From an uncultured archaeon (GTDB taxonomy: Archaea; Thermoproteota; Bathyarchaeia; 40CM-2-53-6; CALIRQ01), in NCBI GenBank assembly GCA_938042195.1, contig CALIRQ010000004.1, positions 1-64,000 of the forward strand: 64,000 nt of DNA. Reading direction: 5' to 3'. The notes beneath the pieces are model-generated. The model searched no databases. It was not told where the DNA came from and saw only the letters and a program-made list of their open reading frames with translations. How positions within the stretch are numbered: the first letter of the stretch is position 1; each line of letters starts with the position of its first letter. Made by a program: the position numbers and the translations under genes. Positions 43,279-52,607 of this stretch are shown piece by piece.

Positions 43279-43731
43279 TTATCGGCCGGATGAGTCCCCC
43301 ATTCGATTTGCCCCTATGCGCTCCCTCAGATAGATCTCATATGCCCTCCTGCTGAGCGAATCGGCCTCCGAGTTTTCCTCCCTTGGTATCCACAGGAAGG
43401 ATATCCTATCGAACTCCCGGGCCAGTTTCAGGGCTTCGAGATGCTTCGGCGCGTAGAGGCCCCCCCGAACCCTCCATCGCCCGCTCATTTGGTTGACCAA
43501 CAAAAGGCTATCGGATTTAACGATCACCTCCTCCCCCTGCCAGCCCCGCTTCAAGATCCACCTCAGGGCCTCGCATAGGGCATGGTACTCGCTGAAGTTG
43601 TTCGAAACGCTCTCCCCAACGAACCCATATGCCTCCTTAACCCTCTCCCCGTCCCGGTAGATCACGAACCCAAAGGTTCCTATGCCAGGATTCGTTGGCT
43701 CCGCGAGGCCGTCTATGAAGACCTCGAGCAT
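43279..43731 (-). CDS. rnhA: RNase HI-like nuclease
   Basis: A 150-residue RNase H fold with the D-E-D-D set: Asp in VFIDGLAEPTNPG, Glu in FSEYHALCEAL, Asp in VKSDSLLLVNQ and Asp in EENSEADSLSR. Archaeal type RNase HI degrades RNA in RNA-DNA hybrids. ATG 43731 precedes the first beta strand directly; the in-frame extension to 43773 lacks conserved features. Confidence 0.88.
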   Translation of the reverse strand: MLEVFIDGLAEPTNPGIGTFGFVIYRDGERVKEAYGFVGESVSNNFSEYHALCEALRWILKRGWQGEEVIVKSDSLLLVNQMSGRWRVRGGLYAPKHLEALKLAREFDRISFLWIPREENSEADSLSRRAYEIYLRERIGANRMGDSSGR

Positions 43732-43845
43732 TGGCGAGACCCCGGGTTCCCGCTCGCCATCGGCAAGCCCCACTGGCCCATAGGATGGCCGCCCCTAAGG
43801 CGATAAATATGGCTTCCCCAACAATCCCATGGAGGGAAGAAGGAA

Positions 43846-44136
43846 ATGGGGATAAACATCCGGAGGTTATTGATAGAGGCCTCGAAGCCGCGCGAAACGG
43901 CTTTGGTAGACCTCTCCAAGGCCATTTGCTCAGTGAACGGCGTGGAGGAATGCGATATAGTCGTCACCGATGTCGATGCTAGGACCGAGACGGTGAAGCT
44001 GACCGTTAGGGGCCCGAACATAGGATATGAGGAGATAATGAGGATCTTGCGCGATAGCGGCATGTCCATAAAGGGCGTGGATGAGATAAGCGTATCGAAA
44101 TCCAAGCAGGTCCCGCAGAGGCCGGCCTCCCAGTAG
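43846..44136 (+). CDS. DUF211 family protein
   Basis: A 96-residue ferredoxin-like-fold protein of the archaeal DUF211 family (RRLLIEASKPRETALVDLSK, VNGVEECDI, TVRGPNIGYEEI). Members form oligomeric rings; function unknown. ATG 43846 used. Convergent with the VIT1-like gene, 21 nt between stops. Confidence 0.9.
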   Translation: MGINIRRLLIEASKPRETALVDLSKAICSVNGVEECDIVVTDVDARTETVKLTVRGPNIGYEEIMRILRDSGMSIKGVDEISVSKSKQVPQRPASQ

Positions 44137-44157
44137 CTCCATTACCCAATTATTGGC

Positions 44158-44778
44158 TCAAATGAGCGAGTCGAGGAGGAATCCGGCGGCGAAGGCGATC
44201 AATCCGAACCCGACCATCCTTAGGCCCCTGATCCAAGGGTTTCTATCCCCGGCCCTCCCCATATAGGCGCCGGCCGCGAACAGCATCCCCAGCGCCAGCG
44301 CTATCGAGGCCCAAGCGGCCTCCTCAAGCCCTAGGGCCTTCAGGGCGACCAATGCGAAGGGCGATATCGCCACCCCGCATGAGAGGAGGGGGGTGGAGAA
44401 GTTGACCAAGGCCAGCAGCAGGGCTATCGACTTGGCCGACCTCTCGATCCAAGTCCCATCGAGGTCCCTGAAGAGCGCCATCTCTAGTTCCGATATCTCC
44501 CTCTCCCTTTCGAGGAGCTCCGACTCGTAGACGCTTACGCCGGTCGAGATGCCGAGGGCTAGGCTGCTCGTCGCCATCGTGAGCACGATGGCCCTTAGGC
44601 CCGCCCCCGATGCATGGGCCACTCCGACGACTATGCCGAGCAACATGAAAGTGGAATCGAAAAGGGTATTCGTGAAGGATCTGCGAAGGAGCGGAGCGAC
44701 ATCCCCCCTAGAGAGCAGCCTCCTAAAGCCCTCCAATCCCATGGCCACCTCGACCGAGGACCTCCTCCGAGGGCTCAT
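44158..44778 (-). CDS. VIT1/CCC1-like membrane transporter
   Basis: A 206-residue membrane protein with five helices, of the VIT1/DUF125 family that moves Fe2+ or Mn2+. Family features include RSFTNTLFDSTFMLLGIVVG in helix 1 and an amphipathic charged insert (ESELLEREREISELEMALF). ATG 44778 is close to the start predicted from the TATA box (TAATATATAAGC at about 44816-44827); ATG 44742 (MGLEGF) is the alternative. A much longer in-frame extension overlaps the divergent protease gene and is rejected. Confidence 0.82.
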   Translation of the reverse strand: MSPRRRSSVEVAMGLEGFRRLLSRGDVAPLLRRSFTNTLFDSTFMLLGIVVGVAHASGAGLRAIVLTMATSSLALGISTGVSVYESELLEREREISELEMALFRDLDGTWIERSAKSIALLLALVNFSTPLLSCGVAISPFALVALKALGLEEAAWASIALALGMLFAAGAYMGRAGDRNPWIRGLRMVGFGLIAFAAGFLLDSLI

Positions 44779-44953
44779 GAACCGAATGGGCGGCTGAGCG
44801 GGAGCTCGCTCTAGCTTATATATTAAGCTTGTTTCGAATGCGGAAGGGCCTCCCCACAACTGCTCTGGGATCGAGCCCAGCGAAGGGATAAGGCATGGAA
44901 AGTTTAAGTTGCGGTCTTGGCTAGCCTCGCCAAGAAATCGAAAGTTGAGGCGT

Positions 44954-47668
44954 ATGGCCGAACATAGGATGAGAGTGCGAGAACCACGCACGCGGCTTAC
45001 CCTCCTATTGTTGGCCCTTTTAATGCACCCCTTAGCCCAAACTTCCTCTGCTAAGGCATTGGAATTGCCCATCCGAGCCCAAGGGACCGGATCGGGCGAA
45101 GGATCGGTCAACCTATTGGGCTTGATGGGCGGATGGCCGGCCAGGGTTATAGTGGAGTATGAGGGCGAGTTGCCCCCGCTCCCGCCCGGGGCCAGGCTTT
45201 TGAGCAAGTATGGTTCGTTGGGAATGGCCTTGCTCGAGGTGGATCCCCAAGGCTTGGAGAGGCTCTCGCGCGGAGCGGGCATATTGGGCATATATCCCGA
45301 CCTGAGGATCCGGATGGCTGCGGAGGCCTTCGATGTGGGGAGGGATTATCCATTCCTCGGCCGATATCCTGCTTTCCTAAACGAAACCGTTGAAATGATA
45401 GGCGCGAGCGGGCTTTGGAAATTGGGCTTCAGGGGCGAGAACATCACGATCGCCGTCTTGGACAGCGGCATAGACAAAACCCATCCAAACTTCGCGGACC
45501 CCTTGATGAACAAGACCAAGGTGATCGGCGAGGTTTCCTTCGCCCCCGGCGAGGAGAAGGATGCGAACGATTACGTTGGCCACGGGACCTTCGTGGCCGG
45601 CATAATAGCCGGGACCGGCGCGGCGGATGCGAAGGGCTTCTATGGATACTTCGCTGAGAAGGTCCTCAATGCCACAATCGTGAAGGGGACCCAGAAGGGC
45701 GTGGCCCCGATGGCCAAGCTCTATAATATCAAGGTCTTCAATAAGCTGGGCGCCGGCCAAATCTCCGGCGCCGTCGCCGGCATCGATTGGGCGATCGAGC
45801 ATAAGGCCGACGTCATAAACCTCAGCCTCGGCCTCCTGCCGATATCGATTGGCGATGCGCTGCTAAGGGCGGCCGAGAAAGCCGTTAGGGCGGGCATAAT
45901 CGTCGTGGCCTCGGCCGGGAACTACGGGCCCAGCACCTTCACGATCACCAGCCCCGCCCTATCCCCTCACGTCATAGCGGTCGGCGCCTGTTATCGAAGC
46001 GGGGGGATCGTTTACTTCAGCGGCAGGGGCCCCGCGCCGTATACGGTGGTCGAGAAGCCTGACATCGTGGCGCCGGGGGCCGCCGTGATTTCATCGGTCC
46101 CAATTTCGAAGTTCAAATCGCCGTACGGGGAAATGTGGGGGACCTCGGTCTCGGCGCCCTTCGTCTCCGGGGCCGCGGCCCTCTTGAAGCAGGCCGCCCC
46201 GAATGCCTCCAGGAGGAGCCCATATGCCATAAAGGCCGCCCTAATGGCCGGTGCCAAGGATCTTGGCCTTGACCCCAGCGCTCAAGGCGCCGGCCTCCTA
46301 AACGCGACCGCCGCTTATTTGGCCCTAAGGGATAAGCCCTCCCTAACCAGGTTCGCCATAAGGGCCCTCAATTCCACGACCGCGCCGCTCATCTGCCTCT
46401 ACCCGGGCGACTTCAAGGTCGCGAACCTAACGGTTATAGCGCCGGAGAGGCTCGTTAACGCGACGCTCGAGATAACCGGCAGCGTGGCCTCCATAGCGTC
46501 CTTCTCAAACGCCTCTCGCATCTCCGTTCATAAATCGCTCAAGGCGGCCACCGGAGAGGTCTTGGATCCGACGCCCGACTACTTCGTGGTCGGGGATCGC
46601 TATCGGAACTCCACGTCCCGCTTCGTCGCGAACGCCACCGGGATCGTATCGATCCCGATCCAGATCCAAATCCCTGAGGGATCCAGCCCCTTGACGTATA
46701 GGGGGCGCTTGAGGCTCCTAAACGGGACGAGGCCCATCGATGAGATCGAGATCAGGATAGATTGCAAGGCGGCGAAGGCCAAGGTCCTCTTCGATGACGT
46801 CTTCCAAGGAAGGATAGATGTTCAATATCATCAAATCATACCGTTCGATGCGGAGAGGCTCTGGGGCGGATCGCTGATATCCGCCTATGCCAACATCTGG
46901 CCGCTCGGGGCATTCGATTTGTGGAGGATCGCCTCCGAGGGGGGATATGATGTGGATTCCCTGAGGCAGGCGATGAACTCCACGGGCATGGGCGATCCTT
47001 GGGGCCTAATGATGAGCGGTAGCTACAATGCCATACTCCTCTTCGACACGGAGCTCCACGAGGGCAGCGCCTCCATGTTCCCAAAGATCCTCGAGAGGGG
47101 CACGAGCCTCCTGATCCTATATGACGCGGACTTCGCTTATCAGAGGATAGAGGAGTTCGTCAGGCCGGAGGAGGTCGAGCGCCCCCCGGCTACTGGGATA
47201 ATGGAGAACTTCAACCGAGAGCACCCGATCTCCGAGGGCATCAGGAACGCGACCTTCTTCGGCGGGATATTCCTCACGGTCAGGGATCCAGCCGAGGTCG
47301 TCGCCACCGGCTATGAGTACGGCGACCCCGCGTTCAGCGGCGTCATGATAGCCACCTACCAAGCCAACTCAGGGGCCAAGTTGATCGCCGTTGGGGATTC
47401 GAACGCCTTCGACATAGGATTGGTCAGGGACTATGTATGGTTGTACCATCGCATAAGGGGGAGAAGGGAAGTCCTCTCGACCGATAACGATAGGCTCGCC
47501 CTGAACCTCCTGAGGCACTCGATCCCGGAGAAGCCGCGGGGCTTGGGCTATTGGCCCCACCCGGCAATCGAAGCGATCCTATCGATCGCCCTCGCGATCG
47601 CCCTAGGGCTGGCGCTCCGTTATAGGCGCATGGCCCGAACCGCTTTGGCATCCCAAAGGGGGGATTAA
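44954..47668 (+). CDS. Secreted subtilisin-like serine protease, membrane-anchored
   Basis: A 904-residue S8-family protease. Signal segment (LTLLLLALLMHPLAQTSSA), an N-terminal propeptide-like region (to about 120), then the catalytic domain with D170 (AVLDSGIDKTHPN), H210 (DYVGHGTFVAG), oxyanion Asn in SAGNYGPS and S398 (GTSVSAPFVSGAA). About 350 residues of Asn-glycosylatable beta-rich sequence follow, ending in a C-terminal helix and RRMAR. The active site would face outside. ATG 44954 or 44969 (MRVREP) are both possible; GAAAGTTTAAG at about 44898 fits either. Neighbouring AglB could glycosylate it. Confidence 0.92.
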   Translation: MAEHRMRVREPRTRLTLLLLALLMHPLAQTSSAKALELPIRAQGTGSGEGSVNLLGLMGGWPARVIVEYEGELPPLPPGARLLSKYGSLGMALLEVDPQGLERLSRGAGILGIYPDLRIRMAAEAFDVGRDYPFLGRYPAFLNETVEMIGASGLWKLGFRGENITIAVLDSGIDKTHPNFADPLMNKTKVIGEVSFAPGEEKDANDYVGHGTFVAGIIAGTGAADAKGFYGYFAEKVLNATIVKGTQKGVAPMAKLYNIKVFNKLGAGQISGAVAGIDWAIEHKADVINLSLGLLPISIGDALLRAAEKAVRAGIIVVASAGNYGPSTFTITSPALSPHVIAVGACYRSGGIVYFSGRGPAPYTVVEKPDIVAPGAAVISSVPISKFKSPYGEMWGTSVSAPFVSGAAALLKQAAPNASRRSPYAIKAALMAGAKDLGLDPSAQGAGLLNATAAYLALRDKPSLTRFAIRALNSTTAPLICLYPGDFKVANLTVIAPERLVNATLEITGSVASIASFSNASRISVHKSLKAATGEVLDPTPDYFVVGDRYRNSTSRFVANATGIVSIPIQIQIPEGSSPLTYRGRLRLLNGTRPIDEIEIRIDCKAAKAKVLFDDVFQGRIDVQYHQIIPFDAERLWGGSLISAYANIWPLGAFDLWRIASEGGYDVDSLRQAMNSTGMGDPWGLMMSGSYNAILLFDTELHEGSASMFPKILERGTSLLILYDADFAYQRIEEFVRPEEVERPPATGIMENFNREHPISEGIRNATFFGGIFLTVRDPAEVVATGYEYGDPAFSGVMIATYQANSGAKLIAVGDSNAFDIGLVRDYVWLYHRIRGRREVLSTDNDRLALNLLRHSIPEKPRGLGYWPHPAIEAILSIALAIALGLALRYRRMARTALASQRGD

Positions 47669-47703
47669 GGGTTCAGGAGCCGTTTCAAGATCCCCTGGCC
47701 CGC

Positions 47704-50454
47704 TCAGCCCGGCTCAACGGTGAGGACTATGGTGGGGCTTATCGAGGAGAGATAATTCCTGTTCCCGGACCACCTCGCCCTTAGCAGGTAGCTGCCCGGG
47801 GCGATCGGCTTCCAAGAGGCCGTGAAATCGCCATCCTTCGGAAGGCCATATAGGAGCGGGCTCCACGTCCCATTGCCCAGCCTATGCTCGATTATCACTA
47901 AGCCATTCGATGCATTGACGCCCAATAGGGCCTTCAGCCCTATGGCTTTGCCGACCGATGTGGAATTGGCGCTGGCGAATAGGTCTATTCGGCTATTGGC
48001 CCTCTTGACCTCCGCGTCCACGCTCGTGCTTAGGGCATCGGGGATCCTCGGATCCCCGGATCGCCACCTCGCCCTTATGGAGTATGCCCCTCCCTCGGGC
48101 CTCCATGAATGGCTATAGGTCCCATTCGCCCCGCTCTCAACGCGGGCCAACTCCCTCCAATTCAAGCCGCCGTCCTCGGAGATTTCAATGCTCACGGGTA
48201 TCCCCTCTATCGGGGCATCGGGCTTGGTGGAGTTGAGCTGGCCGGAGATCTCGATCCCCTCCCCATAGGTTATCGTGGCTTGGCTGAGCGTGCATGTAAC
48301 CGAGTAGGGGCTCGGGTAATTCACCTTGTAAACGAAGACGAAGTTGTTCTTGGAGGAGAAGGCCATCTCGAAGTATGGCCCCGCGGGGAGCATCATGGCC
48401 CCCCTGTTTATTAGGAGGCCGAGCATGGATTTCACGTTCAGCCTATTCCTCTCGACGAACGTTTCATTGGAAACGAGCCTATTCCCTTCGTAGACGAGCC
48501 TGAAGTAGCTTGACCCGCCCTCCGCCCTCCTCTCTATGAAGTAGGTCCTCTCCCCTCCCCAGCTGGACCCGTTGCCTATCCTCGCCATCCAATACCATTT
48601 GGAATCCTCGCCGAATCCCAAGAAGTTAGGCTCGAAGCCCGCCCCTCTCGTATAGGTGGCGAAGACGGCCACGTGGGAAACGTTGTAATACTTCAATATC
48701 GGCAAGGCCCTTGTTTCGTTGGAGAGGAAGGCTAGGGCGATCATGGCTATCTGGGTCGCGTTTATGGTGCCGTTATCCGCGAGGCTGTAGCGCTCCCCGA
48801 TGGCCGTGATCCAATAGCCGTAGTCCCACCAGGAGAACACGACCGCATCCTTCGGCAGGCCGTCCCTCATCCATAAGCAGGCCTCAAGCCAATCCGAATA
48901 TTTGTGGGGCTCGCCGGGCGGCGGGCTCGCCGGGATCGAGGAGGTAACGATCGTCGCTGGCGAATAGGCGGCCCTGGCCGCCGAGTGGAAGGTCGGCGCC
49001 GATGCCAATAGGAGTATTAGCAACGCGGCGGCCCCGAACTCCCTCCCGACCCTTGGCATATGCCTGGTCCTCTTGGAGGGCCAGATGACCGCCTCCCTTA
49101 TCACATCGACGGATGGCCTCGCTATTTCCACCAGCGCCATCCCTCCGGCCAAGGAGAGGGCCGGAGCTAGCAGGAGCGAGAGCCTGATGAACGATGATGC
49201 GAAGTACAGCGTCGTCAAGCCGTAGATGAGGAGGAATATATCGGAGTTCCTCAGCCTCCTCGCGGCCACGGCGAATCCGAATATCCCGAGGAAGCAGAGG
49301 ACGCCGAACTCGTAATATAGGGAGGCCCAGGTCGCCGGCCTATGCTCCGCCACCGATTCGATGAGGGGCATCTGGGCCCTCGTCAGGGGCTGGAGCACGG
49401 TCCAGAACTTCGCCTCCAAGCCTCGGATCCTCCCGGTGGCCCAGAGGGCCGCGTAGGCGATCGCGAGGGCCGCGAGGAACCCAAGGGCGACGAGGGCCCT
49501 AGCCCTCCCCCCCTTTGCCCTGGAGAATAGATGTGCCATTAGTATTATCGCGAAGGCCGCCGGGATCGAAAGCGTGGTCCATTCCAAGAGGAAGCCATGG
49601 CCGAGCCTAGGTAGCTGGCAGGCGGTCCCGATGCCGAAGGCCATCGCGAGCGAGTAGGACAGCAATAGCCTCGTGGAATGCCGGCCTAGGAGCGCGAGGG
49701 CCATTGAGAAGAGCGCTAAGAGGACGAGGGCGTATCTGAACGCCCCCCAGCTCGCGCAGAGGAATGACATCGAGAGGCCCGCCATGAGGGAGTATATAAC
49801 GGCGGATCGGAGGGACCTCTCGGGCGATATGGACCTCAGGAAGAAGGTGAACATTATTATCGCGGCGAATATCCCCACGCTCTCGTCATCGAAGAACCCC
49901 AGGGACGTCCTGCTTATGTAGGCGGAGTTGAAGGCGAGGAATAGGGCCGATATGAGGCCCGCGGGCCTGCCCCAAAGCTCCTTGCCGAGGAAATAGATCG
50001 CAAGGGCGGATAGGGCGCCCATTGCAACCGGGAAGAATACGACCGTTCGATATAATCCCGGGTCGATGCCCAAGGAGAGGAGGAACCTATAGAGCGCGGC
50101 GGCCGAGAACGAGAGGCCGGGGTAGGAGGTGGAGAAGATGTCCCTGCCCCAAGGGTACCAGCTCATGGAATCGCGCCAGCTGAAGAAGGAGGTATAACCG
50201 TTCCTGACGAGATGATCGGCAATCCTATATTGGAAATAGGGGTCGAACTCGCTCAGATAGGCGCCCCATCGCAGCGGCAGGAGCCTCAGGGCTACGGCCG
50301 AGGCCGCTATCAGGGCTAAGGCGATCGCCGTTAGGGCATCGGCTCTGGGGATCGAGCGCAAGGAGCTAATGGTAGACCTAAGCGCATCCCCGAACCTCCC
50401 CTTTGGGGCGAAGCGGCCCAAGGCCCCCCTGAGGACCTTGATATATTTCGACAT
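47704..50454 (-). CDS. aglB: Oligosaccharyltransferase AglB (STT3 family)
   Basis: A 916-residue membrane enzyme transferring lipid-linked glycan to Asn of secreted proteins. First external loop acid motif SEFDPYFQYR (D71), about 13 helices, SVGIFAAIIMF region, and the catalytic-domain signature WWDYGYW near residue 543. The C-terminal 200 residues form two Ig-like units (ITYGEGIEISGQLNSTKP; STSVGKAIGLKALLG), an extension beyond the standard AglB fold. ATG 50454 (MSKYIK) fits the family; the open frame upstream overlaps the divergent gene and is not real. Confidence 0.94.
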   Translation of the reverse strand: MSKYIKVLRGALGRFAPKGRFGDALRSTISSLRSIPRADALTAIALALIAASAVALRLLPLRWGAYLSEFDPYFQYRIADHLVRNGYTSFFSWRDSMSWYPWGRDIFSTSYPGLSFSAAALYRFLLSLGIDPGLYRTVVFFPVAMGALSALAIYFLGKELWGRPAGLISALFLAFNSAYISRTSLGFFDDESVGIFAAIIMFTFFLRSISPERSLRSAVIYSLMAGLSMSFLCASWGAFRYALVLLALFSMALALLGRHSTRLLLSYSLAMAFGIGTACQLPRLGHGFLLEWTTLSIPAAFAIILMAHLFSRAKGGRARALVALGFLAALAIAYAALWATGRIRGLEAKFWTVLQPLTRAQMPLIESVAEHRPATWASLYYEFGVLCFLGIFGFAVAARRLRNSDIFLLIYGLTTLYFASSFIRLSLLLAPALSLAGGMALVEIARPSVDVIREAVIWPSKRTRHMPRVGREFGAAALLILLLASAPTFHSAARAAYSPATIVTSSIPASPPPGEPHKYSDWLEACLWMRDGLPKDAVVFSWWDYGYWITAIGERYSLADNGTINATQIAMIALAFLSNETRALPILKYYNVSHVAVFATYTRGAGFEPNFLGFGEDSKWYWMARIGNGSSWGGERTYFIERRAEGGSSYFRLVYEGNRLVSNETFVERNRLNVKSMLGLLINRGAMMLPAGPYFEMAFSSKNNFVFVYKVNYPSPYSVTCTLSQATITYGEGIEISGQLNSTKPDAPIEGIPVSIEISEDGGLNWRELARVESGANGTYSHSWRPEGGAYSIRARWRSGDPRIPDALSTSVDAEVKRANSRIDLFASANSTSVGKAIGLKALLGVNASNGLVIIEHRLGNGTWSPLLYGLPKDGDFTASWKPIAPGSYLLRARWSGNRNYLSSISPTIVLTVEPG

Positions 50455-50518
50455 GGCGGCAATCCCCTTCGCGAGCGCCCCAAGCCCTTGCCGGGAGCGA
50501 TGGTTTAGGGCCTTCAAG

Positions 50519-50529
50519 GATTTTATAAG
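50519..50529 (+). promoter_or_regulatory. TATA box of the NAD kinase-like gene
   Basis: GATTTTATAAG about 50-60 nt upstream of the chosen TTG 50579. Confidence 0.5.
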
Positions 50530-50578
50530 CCTTCCCCAAGCCTCAAACGCGATTAAGGGTTTCGGCGGCGATGGCGGC

Positions 50579-51697
50579 TTGGGCGGAAGGCTTGGCCTAT
50601 TGGTCAATCCCATAGCCGGCATGGGGGGGAGGGTCGGGCTGAAGGGGACGGATGGCCCCGAGGCGCTGAAGAGGGCGATCGAGCTCGGGGCCAAGCCCGT
50701 TTCGCCCAAAAGGGCCGAGGAGTTCCTCAAGGAACTCGTCGGATTGAAGGCCCATGCGAGCCTATTGGTCGGCGCCGGGGAGATGGGGGAGGAGGAGGCC
50801 GTATCCTGCGGCATCCGGCCGGAGGCCGTATTCGGCGAAAGGAAGGGGGAAACGAGCGCGGAGGATACCAAGGCGATAGCGGGAAAAATGGCTGAGGAGG
50901 GTGCGGACCTGATCGCCTTCTGCGGGGGGGATGGGACCGCTAGGGATGTGATGGATGCGATCGGGCGAGCCGCGCCGGCCCTTGGGATACCGTCCGGCGT
51001 GAAGGTCCATAGCGCCGTTTTCGCGATAAACCCGATCCAAGCGGCCAGGATCGCGGCCCGATTCCTGAGGGGGGAAATAGCCGCAGTTGATGCGGAGGTC
51101 CTCGATATAGATGAGGAGGCGTATAGGGCGGGGAGGCTCGGGATCAGGCTCCACGGATACCTCAAGGTGCCCTCCGAGGATTCCCTGATGCAGAGGAGCA
51201 AATCCATCGGACCGGAGGTTGAGGATGAGGAGGAGAACAAGAGGGCCATAGCTAGATACGTTTCCGAGCTCATGGGGGATGGATCCGTTTACGTGGTGGG
51301 CCCCGGGACTACGACGAAGGCCATCTTGGATGAGCTTGGGTTGGAGAAGACCTTGCTGGGAGTCGATGTGATCCGCAATGGGAAGCTATTGGCGAAGGAC
51401 GCCGGCGAGGGCGAGATACTCAGGGCCGTAAGGGGCTCGCCGGCGAAGATAATAGTCTCCCCCATAGGGGGCCAAGCCTTCCTATTCGGAAGGGGGAACC
51501 AGCAGATATCCCCTGATGTGATAAGGGAGGTCGGCCTTGAAAATATAATGATAGTGGCCACGAGGCGGAAGATCGCCAGCCTGAGCCCCCAGAGGCTTTT
51601 GGTGGATACGGGGGACGCGGACCTCGATGAGGCTTTGAGGGGCTACGCCAGGGTAATAATCGATTACGGGGAGGAGCTCGTGATAAGGGTCGAGTGA
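50579..51697 (+). CDS. ATP-NAD kinase-like protein (COG3199 type)
   Basis: A 372-residue protein with the NAD-kinase/diacylglycerol-kinase fold: GLLVNPIAGMGGRVGLKGTDG at the start, the GGDGT loop in FCGGDGTARDV, and VGPGTTTKAILDELG followed by GVDVIRNG in the C-terminal half. Proteins of this group are annotated as ATP-NAD kinase-like or AcoX-like; direct NAD phosphorylation is not proven. TTG 50579 is taken because it precedes the conserved N-terminus; no ATG or GTG is available nearby. An ATT at 50552 lies close to the predicted transcript start. Confidence 0.82.
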   Translation: MGGRLGLLVNPIAGMGGRVGLKGTDGPEALKRAIELGAKPVSPKRAEEFLKELVGLKAHASLLVGAGEMGEEEAVSCGIRPEAVFGERKGETSAEDTKAIAGKMAEEGADLIAFCGGDGTARDVMDAIGRAAPALGIPSGVKVHSAVFAINPIQAARIAARFLRGEIAAVDAEVLDIDEEAYRAGRLGIRLHGYLKVPSEDSLMQRSKSIGPEVEDEEENKRAIARYVSELMGDGSVYVVGPGTTTKAILDELGLEKTLLGVDVIRNGKLLAKDAGEGEILRAVRGSPAKIIVSPIGGQAFLFGRGNQQISPDVIREVGLENIMIVATRRKIASLSPQRLLVDTGDADLDEALRGYARVIIDYGEELVIRVE

Positions 51698-51703
51698 AGC
51701 CCC

Positions 51704-52465
51704 TCAGGAGATGTACCTGGGCCCTTCGTCGGCCCTTCTCATGGCCCTCTCCATCCTGAGCTCGGCCTCCTTCAATTTGGCCTTCAGCTCGACCATCCTC
51801 TCTATATCGGGGTCCAAATTGGATAGGTTCAGCTCCAAGCCGAGCAGGCCCCTAATGACCGAGAGCACGGCCTTGGCCGCCTTGGGATCGGGCATATAGC
51901 CCACGGTCTCCCCGAGGAGGCAGAGGGCATCGAGGCCCTCGGATCTCGCCAGGGCCGGGATCAGGCCCGCCATCCCCACGATCGGGACCCCGGAGACATC
52001 GACCTCCACCCCGAGCCCCTTGAGCCTCTCCATCCAAACGGGGCTATTGGCCGCGCCATATACCCTCGGCCTCTCCCTCTCCTCCGAGCTATAGCCCCCT
52101 ATCATGGCTATCAATTCGACCGATTTGGATTTGGCGTACTCCAAGATCCTCAGGGCCACCTCATATTGCCCCCTGGGGCTCTGGGGCTGGCAATCCCCCG
52201 TTAATATCAAAAGCTCCGCGCCATCCGATCCCCCCCTCCAATAGTAGAACTCGTTCTTGGGCAATCTCACAACGCCCTTGGAATTGACGATCCCGTAATG
52301 CGGGAAATGGGGGGAATATAGTACGGCAACCCTCCTAGCGCCCAACTCCCTTATGAGGAAGCTGGCGGCTATCCTCCCGACGGAGCCTAGGCCGGGGAGG
52401 CCCCCTATCAATACCGGCCTATCCATCCTCACCGGCGCTTCCCTTATCAGGGTCCTCAATTCCAA
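51704..52465 (-). CDS. PAC2 family protein (proteasome-assembly-chaperone-like)
   Basis: A 253-residue PAC2/COG1938-type protein (PVLIGGLPGLGSVGRIAASF, TGDCQPQSPRGQYEVA, GLDALCLLGETVGYMPDPKA, C-terminal coiled helix). In archaea this gene regularly follows aIF2-alpha and Nop10, as here. TTG 52465 lies within nop10 (47-nt overlap). Confidence 0.92.
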   Translation of the reverse strand: MELRTLIREAPVRMDRPVLIGGLPGLGSVGRIAASFLIRELGARRVAVLYSPHFPHYGIVNSKGVVRLPKNEFYYWRGGSDGAELLILTGDCQPQSPRGQYEVALRILEYAKSKSVELIAMIGGYSSEERERPRVYGAANSPVWMERLKGLGVEVDVSGVPIVGMAGLIPALARSEGLDALCLLGETVGYMPDPKAAKAVLSVIRGLLGLELNLSNLDPDIERMVELKAKLKEAELRMERAMRRADEGPRYIS

Positions 52466-52607
52466 TCGACCTAGCCCTATAATCCGCGTATTTATCCTGC
52501 GGGGAGAACTTCGGTGGATGGGGCGAAACGGTCCTGCCCCCGCAAGCCGGACAGAGATCCTTGAGCGTATAGACCTTGCAAACTGGGCACTTCCTCAACA
52601 GCCTCAT
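52419..52607 (-). CDS. nop10: H/ACA ribonucleoprotein subunit Nop10
   Basis: A 62-residue Nop10 with the zinc site CPVCKVYTLKDLCPACG and the PHPPKFSPQDKYADYR segment that binds the Cbf5 pseudouridine synthase. It acts in rRNA pseudouridylation. ATG 52607 overlaps the end of aIF2-alpha by 4 nt. Confidence 0.97.
   Translation of the reverse strand: MRLLRKCPVCKVYTLKDLCPACGGRTVSPHPPKFSPQDKYADYRARSIGIEDPDKGSAGEDG

Noticed and set aside
44779-45291. N-terminal extension of the VIT1-like protein
   Set aside because: Runs antisense into the protease gene, crosses the TATA box and has no membrane-protein or family character.
50455-51273. N-terminal extension of AglB
   Set aside because: Antisense to the NAD kinase-like gene; the AglB family start (MSKYIK, then first helix) fits ATG 50454.
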